A stretch of DNA of 64,000 nucleotides. Origin: Caballeronia glebae. Lineage in GTDB: Bacteria > Pseudomonadota > Gammaproteobacteria > Burkholderiales > Burkholderiaceae. The translations under genes and the position numbers were made by a program. Positions 1 to 8,311 of this stretch are shown here, piece after piece. The stretch's first letter is position 1, and each line of letters begins with the position of its first letter. Location: the NCBI RefSeq assembly GCF_001545035.1, contig NZ_FCOJ02000033.1, positions 17,209 through 81,208 on the forward strand. The letters run 5' to 3'. The notes beneath the pieces are model-generated. The model was not told where the DNA came from. It made no database searches and saw only the letters and a list, made by a program, of their open reading frames with translations.

Positions 1-40
1 CCTCGACCTCGACCGCTTGTTCGACTACGACATCGCTCAT
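1..40 (-). CDS. 5' end of an unidentified gene, cut by the window edge
   Basis: Only the first 13 codons are visible (MSDVVVEQAVEVE). An ATG at 38-40 (read on the minus strand) is preceded by a clear AGGAG about eight bases upstream, which supports a real start. The rest lies outside the window, so no function can be given. It runs in the same direction as the two genes to its right and could be the third gene of that operon. Confidence 0.5.
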   Translation of the reverse strand, partial: MSDVVVEQAVEVE

Positions 41-158
41 GGTTTCGCTCCTGCGCAGGATTCGGGCCGGTGTCCGTCTGGACGCTGACCGATTGATCCA
101 ATCTAGGCCGCAGGGAACGGTTCCACAACGAAGCTTTTCTGCATTGCATTGCAACTCG

Positions 159-401
159 TCATGCGCGATGCGGCGCATCCGGCGCGGCTCGCGCGATGAA
201 CTCGACGAATGCGACGCAGCAATCGCGCGGCATCGTCAGACGGTCGTGGCGCAGGCACAGGCGGCTTTTGCCCACGCTCGCGCCGTATGCCGAGCCGAAC
301 GATGCAAGCCCTGCGATGCGCTTTTCGAGCAACGCGCGGTCGTCGGCCCAATGGCGGCATCGGCTGCATTCGGGCTGATCCGCCGATGACCGCGCGCTCA
401 T
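159..401 (-). CDS. small cysteine-containing protein coupled to the YeiH-like exporter
   Basis: An 80-residue protein of unrecognised family. Its ATG overlaps the stop of the upstream exporter gene as ATGA (398-401), the arrangement expected for translational coupling. Visible features are cysteines at 12, 15, 49, 61 and 62, with His17 and His52 nearby (C-x2-C ... C ... CC). This could bind a metal or support redox chemistry, but that is inference. There is no signal peptide or membrane segment. The reading frame continues open upstream inside the exporter gene, so the start rests on the overlap and on composition. Confidence 0.6.
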   Translation of the reverse strand: MSARSSADQPECSRCRHWADDRALLEKRIAGLASFGSAYGASVGKSRLCLRHDRLTMPRDCCVAFVEFIARAAPDAPHRA

Positions 402-1822
402 TGCCCGAGCGCCGACCAGTACGGCGCGAACAGATGCACCGACAGCCAGTAACCGATCACGACATTGACCACGACGCCCGCCGTGAACGCCGCGAGCGGC
501 TTCGCGCCGGTTCCGGCGAGCGTCGCGAAACGCGTCGTCAGCCCGATGCTCAGGAAGCAGAACGTGAACGCCCAGGTGCGCAGCGCGACGATCGGCGCGA
601 CGAACGCGGGCGTGACGACGCTGCGATAATCCGCCAGCGTATAGTGCGACGCGATCCACGTGACGATGGCCGACGCGATGACGAAGCCGATCACGAACTT
701 CGGAAAGCGCGTCCAGATCTCCCGCGCGCTCGGTTTCGCCTGCACGCCGTCGGCGCCGTCGGCGCTGTCGCGCTCCCAGCGTGTGGTCGCGACGATCGCC
801 AGCACGAACGCCCAGATGCCGATCCAGATATCGCGCCCGACGACTTTCATCAGCACGAAGGCCTGCAGCGACGCGTCGGGTGCGCCGGCCACGACGCCGG
901 GCGCATGCCGCGCGAAATCGCCGTATGCCTGCGCGGCGGCGATACCGGCTGCATCGGCGAATTCGGAGGTGCCGATCCACGCGCCCGCGACGCCCGTCGG
1001 CAGACCGAGTGCGCGCGAGACGGCGGGCAGCGCGAACACCATCACGATGGCCCACACGACGACCAGCGTAATCGCCACCGACGCCTGCTCGCGCCGCGCG
1101 CGCACGGCTCCCGCGATCGCGATAGCCGCCGACACGCCGCATACCGCGCCGCCGACGCCCAGCACGGCGGCAAAACGCTTGTCGATGTCGAACGCGCGCG
1201 CCACGCCGTAAATCACGAAGAAGGTCACGAGCGACACGATGGTCGCCTGCCCGATCGCGACCGGGCCCGCCCAGACGATCAGCGTGAGGGGCAGCGTTGC
1301 GCCGAGCAGCACGATGCCGACCTTGATATAAAACTCGACGCGCAAGGCCGGCGCGAGCCATGCGGGCAAGGTGAACAGATTCGACACGATCAGCCCGAGC
1401 GCCAGCGCGATCAGCGGCGGTTCGAGGTTGTAGGCGCTCGCCTGCGCCCACGCGCCCGCCGCGAAGACGAGCGTCGAGACGATGAAGACGACGAGAAAGC
1501 CCGCGAGGAACTGTCCGACGGGCAGGCCCAGCGCGGCGATCGCAATCGAGAACACCGCCGCGAACGCGATGAATAGCGCGACGAAGCCGCCCGCATGCTT
1601 GCCGAGATCGCCCGCGAGTTGTCCGATGCTGGCCCATTTCGCCGGCGCGACCGCCAGCCATTTGATGCTGCTGCCCGAGGCGAACAACCCATACGCAACG
1701 ACGATTGCGAGCAAGCCGATGCCGACCGCCCACCAATCCTCCGTGCCGAATGGCTTGCGCGCGCCGCGCGTCGGTACCGCGTTCGCGGCGACGGCGTCAC
1801 CGGCAATCGATCTGTCGCTCAT
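398..1822 (-). CDS. YeiH family putative sulfate exporter (UPF0324)
   Basis: A polytopic inner-membrane protein of 474 residues with about ten or more hydrophobic segments. It matches the YeiH/UPF0324 family, often annotated as a putative sulfate or sulfite exporter. Characteristic stretches are EDWWAVGIGL near the N-terminus and the GVGGAVCGVSAAIAIAGAV segment in the middle. An AAGGGGAAG ribosome site supports the ATG at 1822; the frame is open 53 codons further upstream but that extension looks non-coding. It is followed by the coupled Cys-rich gene. Its place beside flavin monooxygenases of the organosulfur type agrees with a sulfur oxyanion role, but the substrate is not proven for the family. 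Confidence 0.85.
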   Translation of the reverse strand: MSDRSIAGDAVAANAVPTRGARKPFGTEDWWAVGIGLLAIVVAYGLFASGSSIKWLAVAPAKWASIGQLAGDLGKHAGGFVALFIAFAAVFSIAIAALGLPVGQFLAGFLVVFIVSTLVFAAGAWAQASAYNLEPPLIALALGLIVSNLFTLPAWLAPALRVEFYIKVGIVLLGATLPLTLIVWAGPVAIGQATIVSLVTFFVIYGVARAFDIDKRFAAVLGVGGAVCGVSAAIAIAGAVRARREQASVAITLVVVWAIVMVFALPAVSRALGLPTGVAGAWIGTSEFADAAGIAAAQAYGDFARHAPGVVAGAPDASLQAFVLMKVVGRDIWIGIWAFVLAIVATTRWERDSADGADGVQAKPSAREIWTRFPKFVIGFVIASAIVTWIASHYTLADYRSVVTPAFVAPIVALRTWAFTFCFLSIGLTTRFATLAGTGAKPLAAFTAGVVVNVVIGYWLSVHLFAPYWSALGQ

Positions 1823-1979
1823 CGTCTTCCCCTTGTGTGCGCCGCGGGTAACGCTTGAGTATGAAAGTCTCATCCCCGGCGGAAATGACTTTTTTGTCTT
1901 TCGATATAGCTGGCGATAATGCGTGCGCGCGGCGCGCCCTAACCAATCAGGCTTCATATCTTTATCAGAAGGCCTTGGC

Positions 1980-2052
1980 ACGACGATTTCGGCTTAGCTT
2001 CTGAAAAATCGTCGTTTAGCGCTGGCGCGGTCGCTGCAGATAATCGTCGTTT
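1980..2052. repeat. three copies of AATCGTCGT upstream of the LLM monooxygenase gene
   Basis: The 9-mer AATCGTCGT occurs inverted at 1980-1988 and direct at 2007-2015 and 2042-2050. The two direct copies extend to AATCGTCGTTT and are 35 bp apart. They sit in the short region between the divergent exporter and monooxygenase genes, where an operator is expected. Which protein might bind is unknown. Confidence 0.45.
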
Positions 2053-2096
2053 CACTCATCATGCACCCTACTCTTGCGTTCGCCGCACGTCCTTTC

Positions 2097-3494
2097 ATGA
2101 GCAAGAAGCACATCATTCTGAACGCGTTCAACATGAACTGCGTCGGCCATATCAATCATGGCCTCTGGACCCATCCGCGCGATCGTTCGACGGACTACCG
2201 AAAGCTTTCGTACTGGACCGGCCTCGCGAAACTGCTCGAACGCGGCCTCTTCGACGGCCTGTTCATTGCGGATATCGTCGGCGTGTACGACATCTATCAG
2301 CAGTCGGTCGATGTCACGCTGAAGGAATCGGTGCAACTGCCCGTCAACGATCCGATGATGCTCATCTCCGCGATGGCCGCCGCCACGCAGAATCTCGGCT
2401 TCGGCGTCACGGTGAATCTCACGTATGAAGCGCCCTATCTGCTCGCGCGGCGCTTCTCGACGCTCGATCATCTGACCGAAGGCCGCATCGGCTGGAACAT
2501 CGTGACGGGCTACCTCGACAGCGCCGCGCGCGCGATGGGCGGCGCCCAAATGATCCCGCACGACGAACGCTACGACCGCGCCGACGAATATCTCGACGTG
2601 CTCTACAAGCTGTGGGAAGGAAGCTGGCAGGACGACGCCGTGCGGCGCGACCGCGAAGCGCGCGTGTTCGCCGATCCCGCGAAGGTGCGTGAAGTCCGGC
2701 ATCGCGGCCGCTATTACGACGTCGCGGGTTATCACCTGTGCAAGCCTTCGCCGCAGCGCACGCCGGTGCTGTTCCAGGCGGGATCGTCGGGACGCGGCCA
2801 GGCGTTCGCCGTGCGACACGCCGAATGCGTGTTCGTGTCGAGCCAGAGCAAGGAAGGCACGCGCAAGCTGGTCGACGCGTTGCGCGCGCAAGCGGTCGCC
2901 GCCGGACGCGCCGCGGACGATCTGAAGATCATCATGGGCATTACCGTCGTGGTCGGACGCACGCAGCGCGAGGCTGAGGAGAAGTTTGCCGAATACGCGC
3001 GCTACGCAAGTCCCGAGGCGGGCTTGGCGCACTTCGCGGCGGGCAGCGGCATCGACTATTCGACCTACGCGCCCGATGACGAACTCGCGCCGCCGTGCGG
3101 TCACAAGGGACGCGGCATCGAATCGTCGGTGCAGCGCGCAACCGATGGCAAGCGCGGCGTCACCGTGCGGCATCTGCTCGATCAAATGCAACTGGGCGGA
3201 CGTTATACGACCATCGTCGGAGACCCCGTGCACGTGGCGGATGCGCTGCAATCCTGGGTCGACGAAGCCGGCGTCGATGGCTTCAATCTCGCACGCACGG
3301 TGACGCCGGAGAGCTACGAGGATTTCATCGATCTCGTCATTCCCGAGTTGCAGACGCGCGGCATCTACAAGACGGTGTATGCAGAGGGCACGCTGCGCGA
3401 AAAGCTCTTCGGCGACGGCGCGCGGCTCGGTCCGCGTCACACGGGTGCGGGCTTTCGCGATCTGTCGGACGCAACGGCCACGCAAGCGCGATGA
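2097..3494 (+). CDS. LLM class flavin-dependent monooxygenase (NtaA/SnaA/DszA type)
   Basis: A 465-residue bacterial luciferase-like monooxygenase of the NtaA/SnaA/DszA branch. Family features visible are HINHGLWTHP near the N-terminus, the GRIGWNIVTGY segment and the VLFQAGSSGRG flavin-phosphate region. Such enzymes use reduced FMN from a separate reductase and O2 to cleave C-N or C-S bonds; the sulfone monooxygenase DszA is one example. A reductase candidate lies at 7023. The ATG at 2097 fits the family N-terminus; 2061 is an alternative, and neither has a strong ribosome site. Neighbouring DszC-like and SfnB-like genes favour an organosulfur substrate, which is inference. Confidence 0.88.
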   Translation: MSKKHIILNAFNMNCVGHINHGLWTHPRDRSTDYRKLSYWTGLAKLLERGLFDGLFIADIVGVYDIYQQSVDVTLKESVQLPVNDPMMLISAMAAATQNLGFGVTVNLTYEAPYLLARRFSTLDHLTEGRIGWNIVTGYLDSAARAMGGAQMIPHDERYDRADEYLDVLYKLWEGSWQDDAVRRDREARVFADPAKVREVRHRGRYYDVAGYHLCKPSPQRTPVLFQAGSSGRGQAFAVRHAECVFVSSQSKEGTRKLVDALRAQAVAAGRAADDLKIIMGITVVVGRTQREAEEKFAEYARYASPEAGLAHFAAGSGIDYSTYAPDDELAPPCGHKGRGIESSVQRATDGKRGVTVRHLLDQMQLGGRYTTIVGDPVHVADALQSWVDEAGVDGFNLARTVTPESYEDFIDLVIPELQTRGIYKTVYAEGTLREKLFGDGARLGPRHTGAGFRDLSDATATQAR

Positions 3495-3757
3495 GTCATT
3501 CAGCGCCCTTGCTTCAGATTCTCTCCGAAGCGGCGTTTTCGTTTCCCGGGCTCGGCGATCCGAACGTGGTGAGCTGGGGCTCGACGGTCGGCATGGGACG
3601 CGAAGCGCTGCGCACCGCGTGGTACATGATCGCCGTGCCGGGCTCGGCAATCGCGCTGACGGTGCTGGCGTTCGATCCGCGGCTCGCGAAGCATCGCCGC
3701 GCGGATGCGGCGTCGCACCCGGAAGCGCTCGAAGGGCTCGAAGGGCTGCGGCCTTGA
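3491..3757 (+). pseudogene. C-terminal remnant of a DppC-type ABC transporter permease
   Basis: The 88-residue frame starts in an ATGA overlap with the monooxygenase stop. It reads ILSEAAFSFPGLGDPNVVSW, then GREALRTAWYM and PGSAIALTVLAF, the signature tail of DppC/OppC peptide-type permeases. The N-terminal membrane domain is absent. Between LTVLAF and DPRL, about eleven residues normally found there (the N-LLGDGL-DAL segment) are missing in frame, so this is a decayed fragment and not a working permease. It suggests that a peptide-type transporter once lay downstream of the monooxygenase and was deleted. Confidence 0.75.
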
Positions 3758-3786
3758 TCGCATGCGCGATGTCCGGCCGCAGCGCA

Positions 3787-4599
3787 TCAGTTCGACGGCT
3801 TCGAGAATCCCGCGAAGCGCTGGTCGATCACCCGTTCGAATTCCGCCGATTTGTACGCCTTCGCGATATCCGCCACATACGGCTTGTTCAGATCGGCGGA
3901 ACGCACCGCGACGAGATTCAGGTAGTACGGCGGAATCTTTTCGAGCAACTGCGCGTCCGTGAGTTTGAGGCCCGCCGCGAGCGCGAAGTTGCCGTTGACG
4001 AACGCATAATCGACGTCATCCAGCGAGCGCGGCAGTTGCGCGGCCTCCAGCGGCACGAGCTTGATCTTGTGCGGATTCGACGCGATATCGCGCTCCGACG
4101 ACCTCACCGGATCGACTCCCGGCTTGAGCGTCACCCAGCCGAGTTGCTGCAGAAGGATGATCGCGCGCGCCTGGTTGGTGACGTCGTTGGGCAGGGAAAC
4201 GGTCGCGCCATCCTTCAGTTCGTCGAGCCGCTTGTGCTTGTGGCTGTAAAGACCGATGGGCGCGGTCGGCACCTTCACGAGTCCCGACAGCGCGAGCTTG
4301 CGATCCTCCGAGAACTTCTTCAGATACACCTCGTGCTGGAACGCATTGGCGTCGAGCGCGCCGTCGGCGAGCGCGAGATTCGGCTGAACATAGTCGCTGA
4401 ACTCGACGATCGTCACCTTGTAACCTTCCCTCTCCAGTTGCGGCTTGATACCGTAGCGAATCTGGTCCGAGTAGGGACCGGCGGTCGCGCCGAAGCGAAT
4501 CTCCGGCTTGTTCGGATCGGCGCCGTAGGAAGGCGATGCAAGCACGGCGCTCAGCGCGATCGCCAGCATGCCGGCTCGCCAAGAACGGGACTTTTTCAT
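3787..4599 (-). CDS. MetQ/NlpA family ABC transporter substrate-binding protein
   Basis: A 270-residue secreted binding protein. The N-terminal signal peptide (MKKSRSWRAGMLAIALSAVL) ends near SPSYGA, with no lipobox cysteine. IRFGATAGPYSDQIRYGIKP, the VEFSDYVQPN stretch and DANAFQHEVYL are hallmarks of the MetQ/NlpA (NLPA lipoprotein) family, which binds methionine or related sulfur compounds. Start at 4599 is fixed by GAGGAGAACC. No MetN or MetI partner is adjacent, so it is an orphan unless its transporter lies elsewhere. It is divergent from the DszC-like gene. Confidence 0.9.
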   Translation of the reverse strand: MKKSRSWRAGMLAIALSAVLASPSYGADPNKPEIRFGATAGPYSDQIRYGIKPQLEREGYKVTIVEFSDYVQPNLALADGALDANAFQHEVYLKKFSEDRKLALSGLVKVPTAPIGLYSHKHKRLDELKDGATVSLPNDVTNQARAIILLQQLGWVTLKPGVDPVRSSERDIASNPHKIKLVPLEAAQLPRSLDDVDYAFVNGNFALAAGLKLTDAQLLEKIPPYYLNLVAVRSADLNKPYVADIAKAYKSAEFERVIDQRFAGFSKPSN

Positions 4600-4757
4600 A
4601 AGGTTCTCCTCTTGCGCCTCGCGTCTGCGATGGAAGCGAAGCAGTGGTCGTGGATCAATGCGCCACAAGCTTACGAACCGGCCATGAAAACGCAAACCAA
4701 CGAATCAATCTATGGTTTTCTGCATCAGCGAAGCCGCAACGATCAGGAGATAACGCA

Positions 4758-5930
4758 ATGAGTCGCACCGAAGACACCGCATGGTTCGAGCCGCTGAATG
4801 CGGTGTTGCATGAATGGGCGAAGACGGCCGCCGCGCGCGACAAGGCCGGCGGAACGGCTTTTCACGAGCGGCGTCTGCTGCGCGAAAGCGGCCTGCTCGG
4901 GCTTTCGCTTCCCGTCGAGTTCGGCGGGCAAGGCGCGGCGTGGTCGACCACGCTCGATGTCGTGCGGCGCATGGCTCAGGTCGACAGCTCGCTCGCGCAT
5001 CTGTTCGCGTTTCATCATCTGCAACTGGCGACTATTCGCCTGTTCGGAAGCGACGCACAGAATCATCGCTGGCTCGGCGAAACCGTCGCGCAAGGATGGT
5101 TCTGGGGCAACGCGCTCAATCCGCTCGACAAGAGCACGCGCGCCCTGCCCGATGCCAACGGCTATCTCTTCGATGGCCGCAAGAGCTTCTGCTCCGGCGC
5201 ACGCGATTCCGACCAGTTGCTGGCCTCCGCTTTCGATGACGACGGGCGCTTGCTCATCGGCGTGACGCCGACGAATCGCGCGGGCATCACCGTGCTCGAC
5301 GACTGGGACAACATGGGGCAGCGTCAGACCGACAGCGGCACGGTGGTGTTCGAGCGCGTGCCCATCGCCACGGACGAATTGCTGCTGCAACCCGGACCGC
5401 TTTCCAGCCCGTTCGCCACGTTGCGGCCGCTGCTCGCGCAGTCGATCCTGAGCCATATCTATCTGGGCATCGGCGAAGGCGCGCTTCAGGCCGCGCGCGA
5501 CGCAACGCTCGCGCAGACGCGGCCGTGGATCGCATCGAGCGCGGCGCGTCCCGCCGACGATCCCTACGTGCTCGCGCATTTCGGCGACTTCTGGATCGCG
5601 CTCGAAGGCGCGCGTCTCTTGGTCGAACGCGCGATGCAGGCGTTCGATCGGGCGTGGTCGCGCGGCCTTGCATTGACCGAAGATGAACGAGGCGAAGTGG
5701 CCGTCGCGGTGGCGGCGTCGAAGGTGGCGGCGGCGCGCGCGGGTCTGGAGGTCGCGCATCGCATGTTCGAAGTGACGGGCGCGCGCTCGACCACGGCGGC
5801 GTTGCGCCTCGACCGCTTCTGGCGCAACGTGCGCGTGCATACGCTGCACGATCCGATCGACTACAAGGTGCGCGAGTTGGGCGAATGGGCGCTCAACTCG
5901 CGCGTTCCGAAGCCTTCGTTCTATTCCTGA
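4758..5930 (+). CDS. acyl-CoA dehydrogenase-fold flavin monooxygenase (DszC/SfnB-like)
   Basis: A 390-residue protein with the N-terminal helical, middle beta and C-terminal helical layout of the acyl-CoA dehydrogenase superfamily. Segments such as LGLSLPVEFGGQGA, RKSFCSGARDSD and the C-terminal RLDRFWRNVRVHTLHDPIDYK match DszC/SfnB-type members, which act as FMNH2-dependent monooxygenases or sulfur-starvation oxidoreductases. The start is set by AGGAG eight bases before the ATG at 4758. It would need reduced flavin, which the reductase at 7023 could supply. Substrate unknown; the sulfur setting is the main hint. Confidence 0.85.
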   Translation: MSRTEDTAWFEPLNAVLHEWAKTAAARDKAGGTAFHERRLLRESGLLGLSLPVEFGGQGAAWSTTLDVVRRMAQVDSSLAHLFAFHHLQLATIRLFGSDAQNHRWLGETVAQGWFWGNALNPLDKSTRALPDANGYLFDGRKSFCSGARDSDQLLASAFDDDGRLLIGVTPTNRAGITVLDDWDNMGQRQTDSGTVVFERVPIATDELLLQPGPLSSPFATLRPLLAQSILSHIYLGIGEGALQAARDATLAQTRPWIASSAARPADDPYVLAHFGDFWIALEGARLLVERAMQAFDRAWSRGLALTEDERGEVAVAVAASKVAAARAGLEVAHRMFEVTGARSTTAALRLDRFWRNVRVHTLHDPIDYKVRELGEWALNSRVPKPSFYS

Positions 5931-6280
5931 GCGTCATGCACCTTCGGGAAGCCGTGCCGCTGCGCCAGCAACGCGAGAATGCGGCGCGTATCGGTGACAA
6001 AGCGCTTTTCGCCGAGCGACTGCGCATCGGGCGGCGCGGGGTATTCGTCGCCGAGCACGAGCACGGGCAGACTCTGATGTTGCTCGCTCAGCGCTTCGAC
6101 CGCCGCCCGGCGCGGACGCTCGAACGGCACACGGCGAATGTCGAGCCGCGCGCTGCGCGCTGAATCGCTCGCAAGCAGTCCTTCGATCGGCGCGCCATCC
6201 GGACAGATGAAGGTTTCGCCCGGCCGCTTTGGATCGGTGAAGCCCGGCTCCAGCAGAATCAGCAAATCGCGTTGGGTCAT
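5921..6280 (-). CDS. DUF3088-like protein
   Basis: A 119-residue soluble protein (MTQRDLLILLEPGFTDP...). A CPDGAPIEGLL segment follows FI, and a central LPVLVLGDEYP strand suggests a thioredoxin-like or similar alpha/beta fold. It resembles proteins annotated as DUF3088, but I recall the family only loosely. It converges with the DszC-like gene and overlaps its 3' end by ten bases. No strong ribosome site is seen before the ATG at 6280. Such genes often accompany flavin monooxygenase clusters; the function is unknown. Confidence 0.7.
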   Translation of the reverse strand: MTQRDLLILLEPGFTDPKRPGETFICPDGAPIEGLLASDSARSARLDIRRVPFERPRRAAVEALSEQHQSLPVLVLGDEYPAPPDAQSLGEKRFVTDTRRILALLAQRHGFPKVHDAQE

Positions 6281-6378
6281 GGTGTGTGCATGCGTGGTTG
6301 AAACGCCGATCAGCGTAGCCCAAGCCGCGCGGCGATTGGAACGAATCTCTTCCGATAACGAAATCTGCCGCGCGAAGG

Positions 6379-6750
6379 CTACAGCGCGCCATGTCGCGGC
6401 GGCGCCTGGCCGTTCAGGAAGTAATTCCCCACCGCGTGATACTTCCAGCGCACCGGATCGTGCAGCGTGTGCGTGCGCGCGTTGCGCCAGAAACGGTCGA
6501 GGTTGTGCGCGGCGCGCGGGGACGCCGAGCCCGCCAGTTCGAAGAGCTTCTCGCTCGCTTCGAGCGCGATGCGCGTGGTGAGAACCTTCGCCTCCGCGAC
6601 GGCGATCGAAGCCCGCGCGCTCGCGTCTGCATCGATCGGACCGCGCGCGAGAGCGTCGAGCGTCCCGCCCGCCTCGCGCAACACTTCGTGCGCGGCATGC
6701 AGATCGATTTGCAACCGGCCGATGTCCGCGATGATGTACGGATCGTCCAT
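6379..6750 (-). pseudogene. C-terminal remnant of a second acyl-CoA dehydrogenase-fold gene
   Basis: A 123-residue frame whose whole length matches the last third of the DszC/SfnB-like enzymes. It ends with NLDRFWRNARTHTLHDPVRW and a YHAVGNYFLNG tail, closely parallel to the C-terminus of the intact gene at 4758-5930. The N-terminal and middle flavin-binding domains are missing and no continuation is found upstream on the minus strand, where the divergent reductase promoter begins. It is best read as what is left after a deletion. Confidence 0.7.
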
Positions 6751-7022
6751 GGCAAGTTCGCAGCGATGACGGAAGAAACGCGCGATGCGTCACCTTCGAT
6801 GTGCGTCATTGGATCATCCGCGCCGCGCTTTGACTAACGAGCAATCGTGCAATGCATATCAGCGCCGATGCGAGCCCGTCAATCGGCGAAGGCGCGTTCG
6901 CGCATAACCTTAGCTCAATTCATGCGTTCCGCTTCCTGAACCGGCTGGCTATGATTATTCGTCTTAGCCGTCCGCTGAATAACCGCGTCGCGCGGCGTCC
7001 CGTCTTGTCCGGAGTCTTCAAC

Positions 7023-7661
7023 TTGTCCCGAATCGAAACCTTTCGCCGGCCGCTCGTGGTCGGAATTGGCGGTACGACCCGTCCCGTATCGTCGACCGAG
7101 CGCGCGCTGGGTTTCGCGCTGCGAGGCGCCGAGGAATCCGGCGCGCGCGTGCGTCTGTTCGGCGGTGCGTTTCTATGCAGCCTGCCGCACTACTCGCCCG
7201 ATTCGCGCGAGCTCACCGATGCGCAGCGCGAATTGATCGAAGCCGTGCGCGACGCCGATGCCCTCATCATCGCGACGCCGGGGTATCACGGCGGCATCTC
7301 CGGCCTCGTCAAAAACGCGCTCGACACACTGGAAGAGTTGCGCGACGACGAGCGTCCCTATCTCGATGGACGCGCGGTCGGCAGCATCGTCACCGCTTAT
7401 GGCTGGCAAGCGGCGGGCACGGTGCTCACGTCCCTGCGCTCGATCGTGCACGCGCTGCGCGGATGGCCGACGCCCTTCGGCGCCGCCGTCAACACGCTTG
7501 AAACGCGCTTCGAGACCGCCGAGCATTGTTCGGACCCGAAGGTCGTCGAGCAACTCGTCACCGTGGGGCAGCAGGCGTCGAACTTCGCGCTGGCGTTCGG
7601 CTCGCATCGGCCCGATGCGTGGCATGCGGTGAAGCGCGAGGCGGTGCTCACGGGGCGCTGA
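7023..7661 (+). CDS. NADPH-dependent FMN reductase family protein
   Basis: A 212-residue flavodoxin-fold protein. VVGIGGTTRP gives the phosphate-binding loop, and ALIIATPGYHGGISGLVKNA is the diagnostic motif of the NADPH-dependent FMN reductase family (SsuE/ArsH/MsuE-like). It would supply FMNH2 to the monooxygenases of this region. I place the start at a TTG (7023) with GGAG at 7011-7014; the frame is open further upstream with ATGs at 6852 and 6951, but those extensions look non-coding. Expression with the monooxygenases is inferred only from proximity. Confidence 0.85.
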   Translation: MSRIETFRRPLVVGIGGTTRPVSSTERALGFALRGAEESGARVRLFGGAFLCSLPHYSPDSRELTDAQRELIEAVRDADALIIATPGYHGGISGLVKNALDTLEELRDDERPYLDGRAVGSIVTAYGWQAAGTVLTSLRSIVHALRGWPTPFGAAVNTLETRFETAEHCSDPKVVEQLVTVGQQASNFALAFGSHRPDAWHAVKREAVLTGR

Positions 7662-7701
7662 GCCGGGTCGTCCATGCACCTGTTCACGCTACACGCGCGG
7701 C

Positions 7702-7929
7702 TCATGCGTGACTCGTGCGCATCGGGATCTTCGACTCGGGAGCGGCATCGATCACGCTGACGCGACCGATGCCCGCGCGCCGCAATGCGAACGCTGCGCT
7801 CGTCCGTCCATCGCCGACGATGGGCACGTTGTGATCGAGGCGTGGCCGTCCGACGACCCTGCCCTCGGGATCGGCGCCGATGAGACGCAGGGTTTCGCGC
7901 GCGTGCTGGTCGTGCGAAGGGAACGATTG
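7702..7929 (-). pseudogene. remnant of a FAD/NAD(P)-binding protein
   Basis: The frame reads SHDQHARETLRLIGADPE and then DHNVPIVGDGRTSAAFALRR followed by AGIGRVSVIDAAPE. This is the N-terminal nucleotide-binding beta-alpha-beta unit of an NAD(P)/FAD-dependent monooxygenase-like protein. The glycine loop is damaged (VGDGRTS where a GxGxxG run is expected) and several residues before LRRAGI appear lost. After VIDAAPE the frame stops, so about 400 residues are missing. It lies between the reductase gene and the AraC gene. Confidence 0.6.
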
Positions 7930-8311
7930 ATTCGTGCACCGGGCATTCGGTGAAGCGTGTCGGGCGATCCAGTATCGGCGTCGATACGCGCATCGCAAAC
8001 GAATGTTTCGTGCTTTTCAATTTCATCGCGGTGCTTCGGGCGAGCGCGTCGGAAAACACGCGAAGTGCATACGGGCGCAACACCCACTTGCTTTGCATAC
8101 CGAATCATATTGTGCGTACTGAAGGACTCGCTCTTCGAAGCGGGCGACGCGTCGGCAACCTAGCACGTTGCAAACGCGAACGCGAACGCGTAGGGCACGC
8201 CATATCACTGAAACGCATATGCATCACACGAAGCGTTGTTTTGCGGGCGAGCGGCGCGACGATAAGCTGACGGCTTGCCCGCCGAACCCTCCGCCTCGAC
8301 GCGAACTCATC
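7930..8311. other. intergenic region between flavoprotein remnant and AraC gene
   Basis: I see no convincing gene here. Several short overlapping frames lack ribosome sites and have poor composition. The stretch presumably carries the AraC gene promoter. Confidence 0.5.

Noticed and set aside
209..1576. Long plus-strand frame of 455 codons opposite the YeiH-like gene
   Set aside because: Arg/Asp/Ala-rich shadow of a high-GC gene on the other strand with no motif; the minus-strand product is a recognised membrane family.
2052..3650. 532-codon minus-strand frame opposite the LLM monooxygenase
   Set aside because: Shadow frame rich in Arg and His without domain signatures; the plus-strand gene has clear family motifs.
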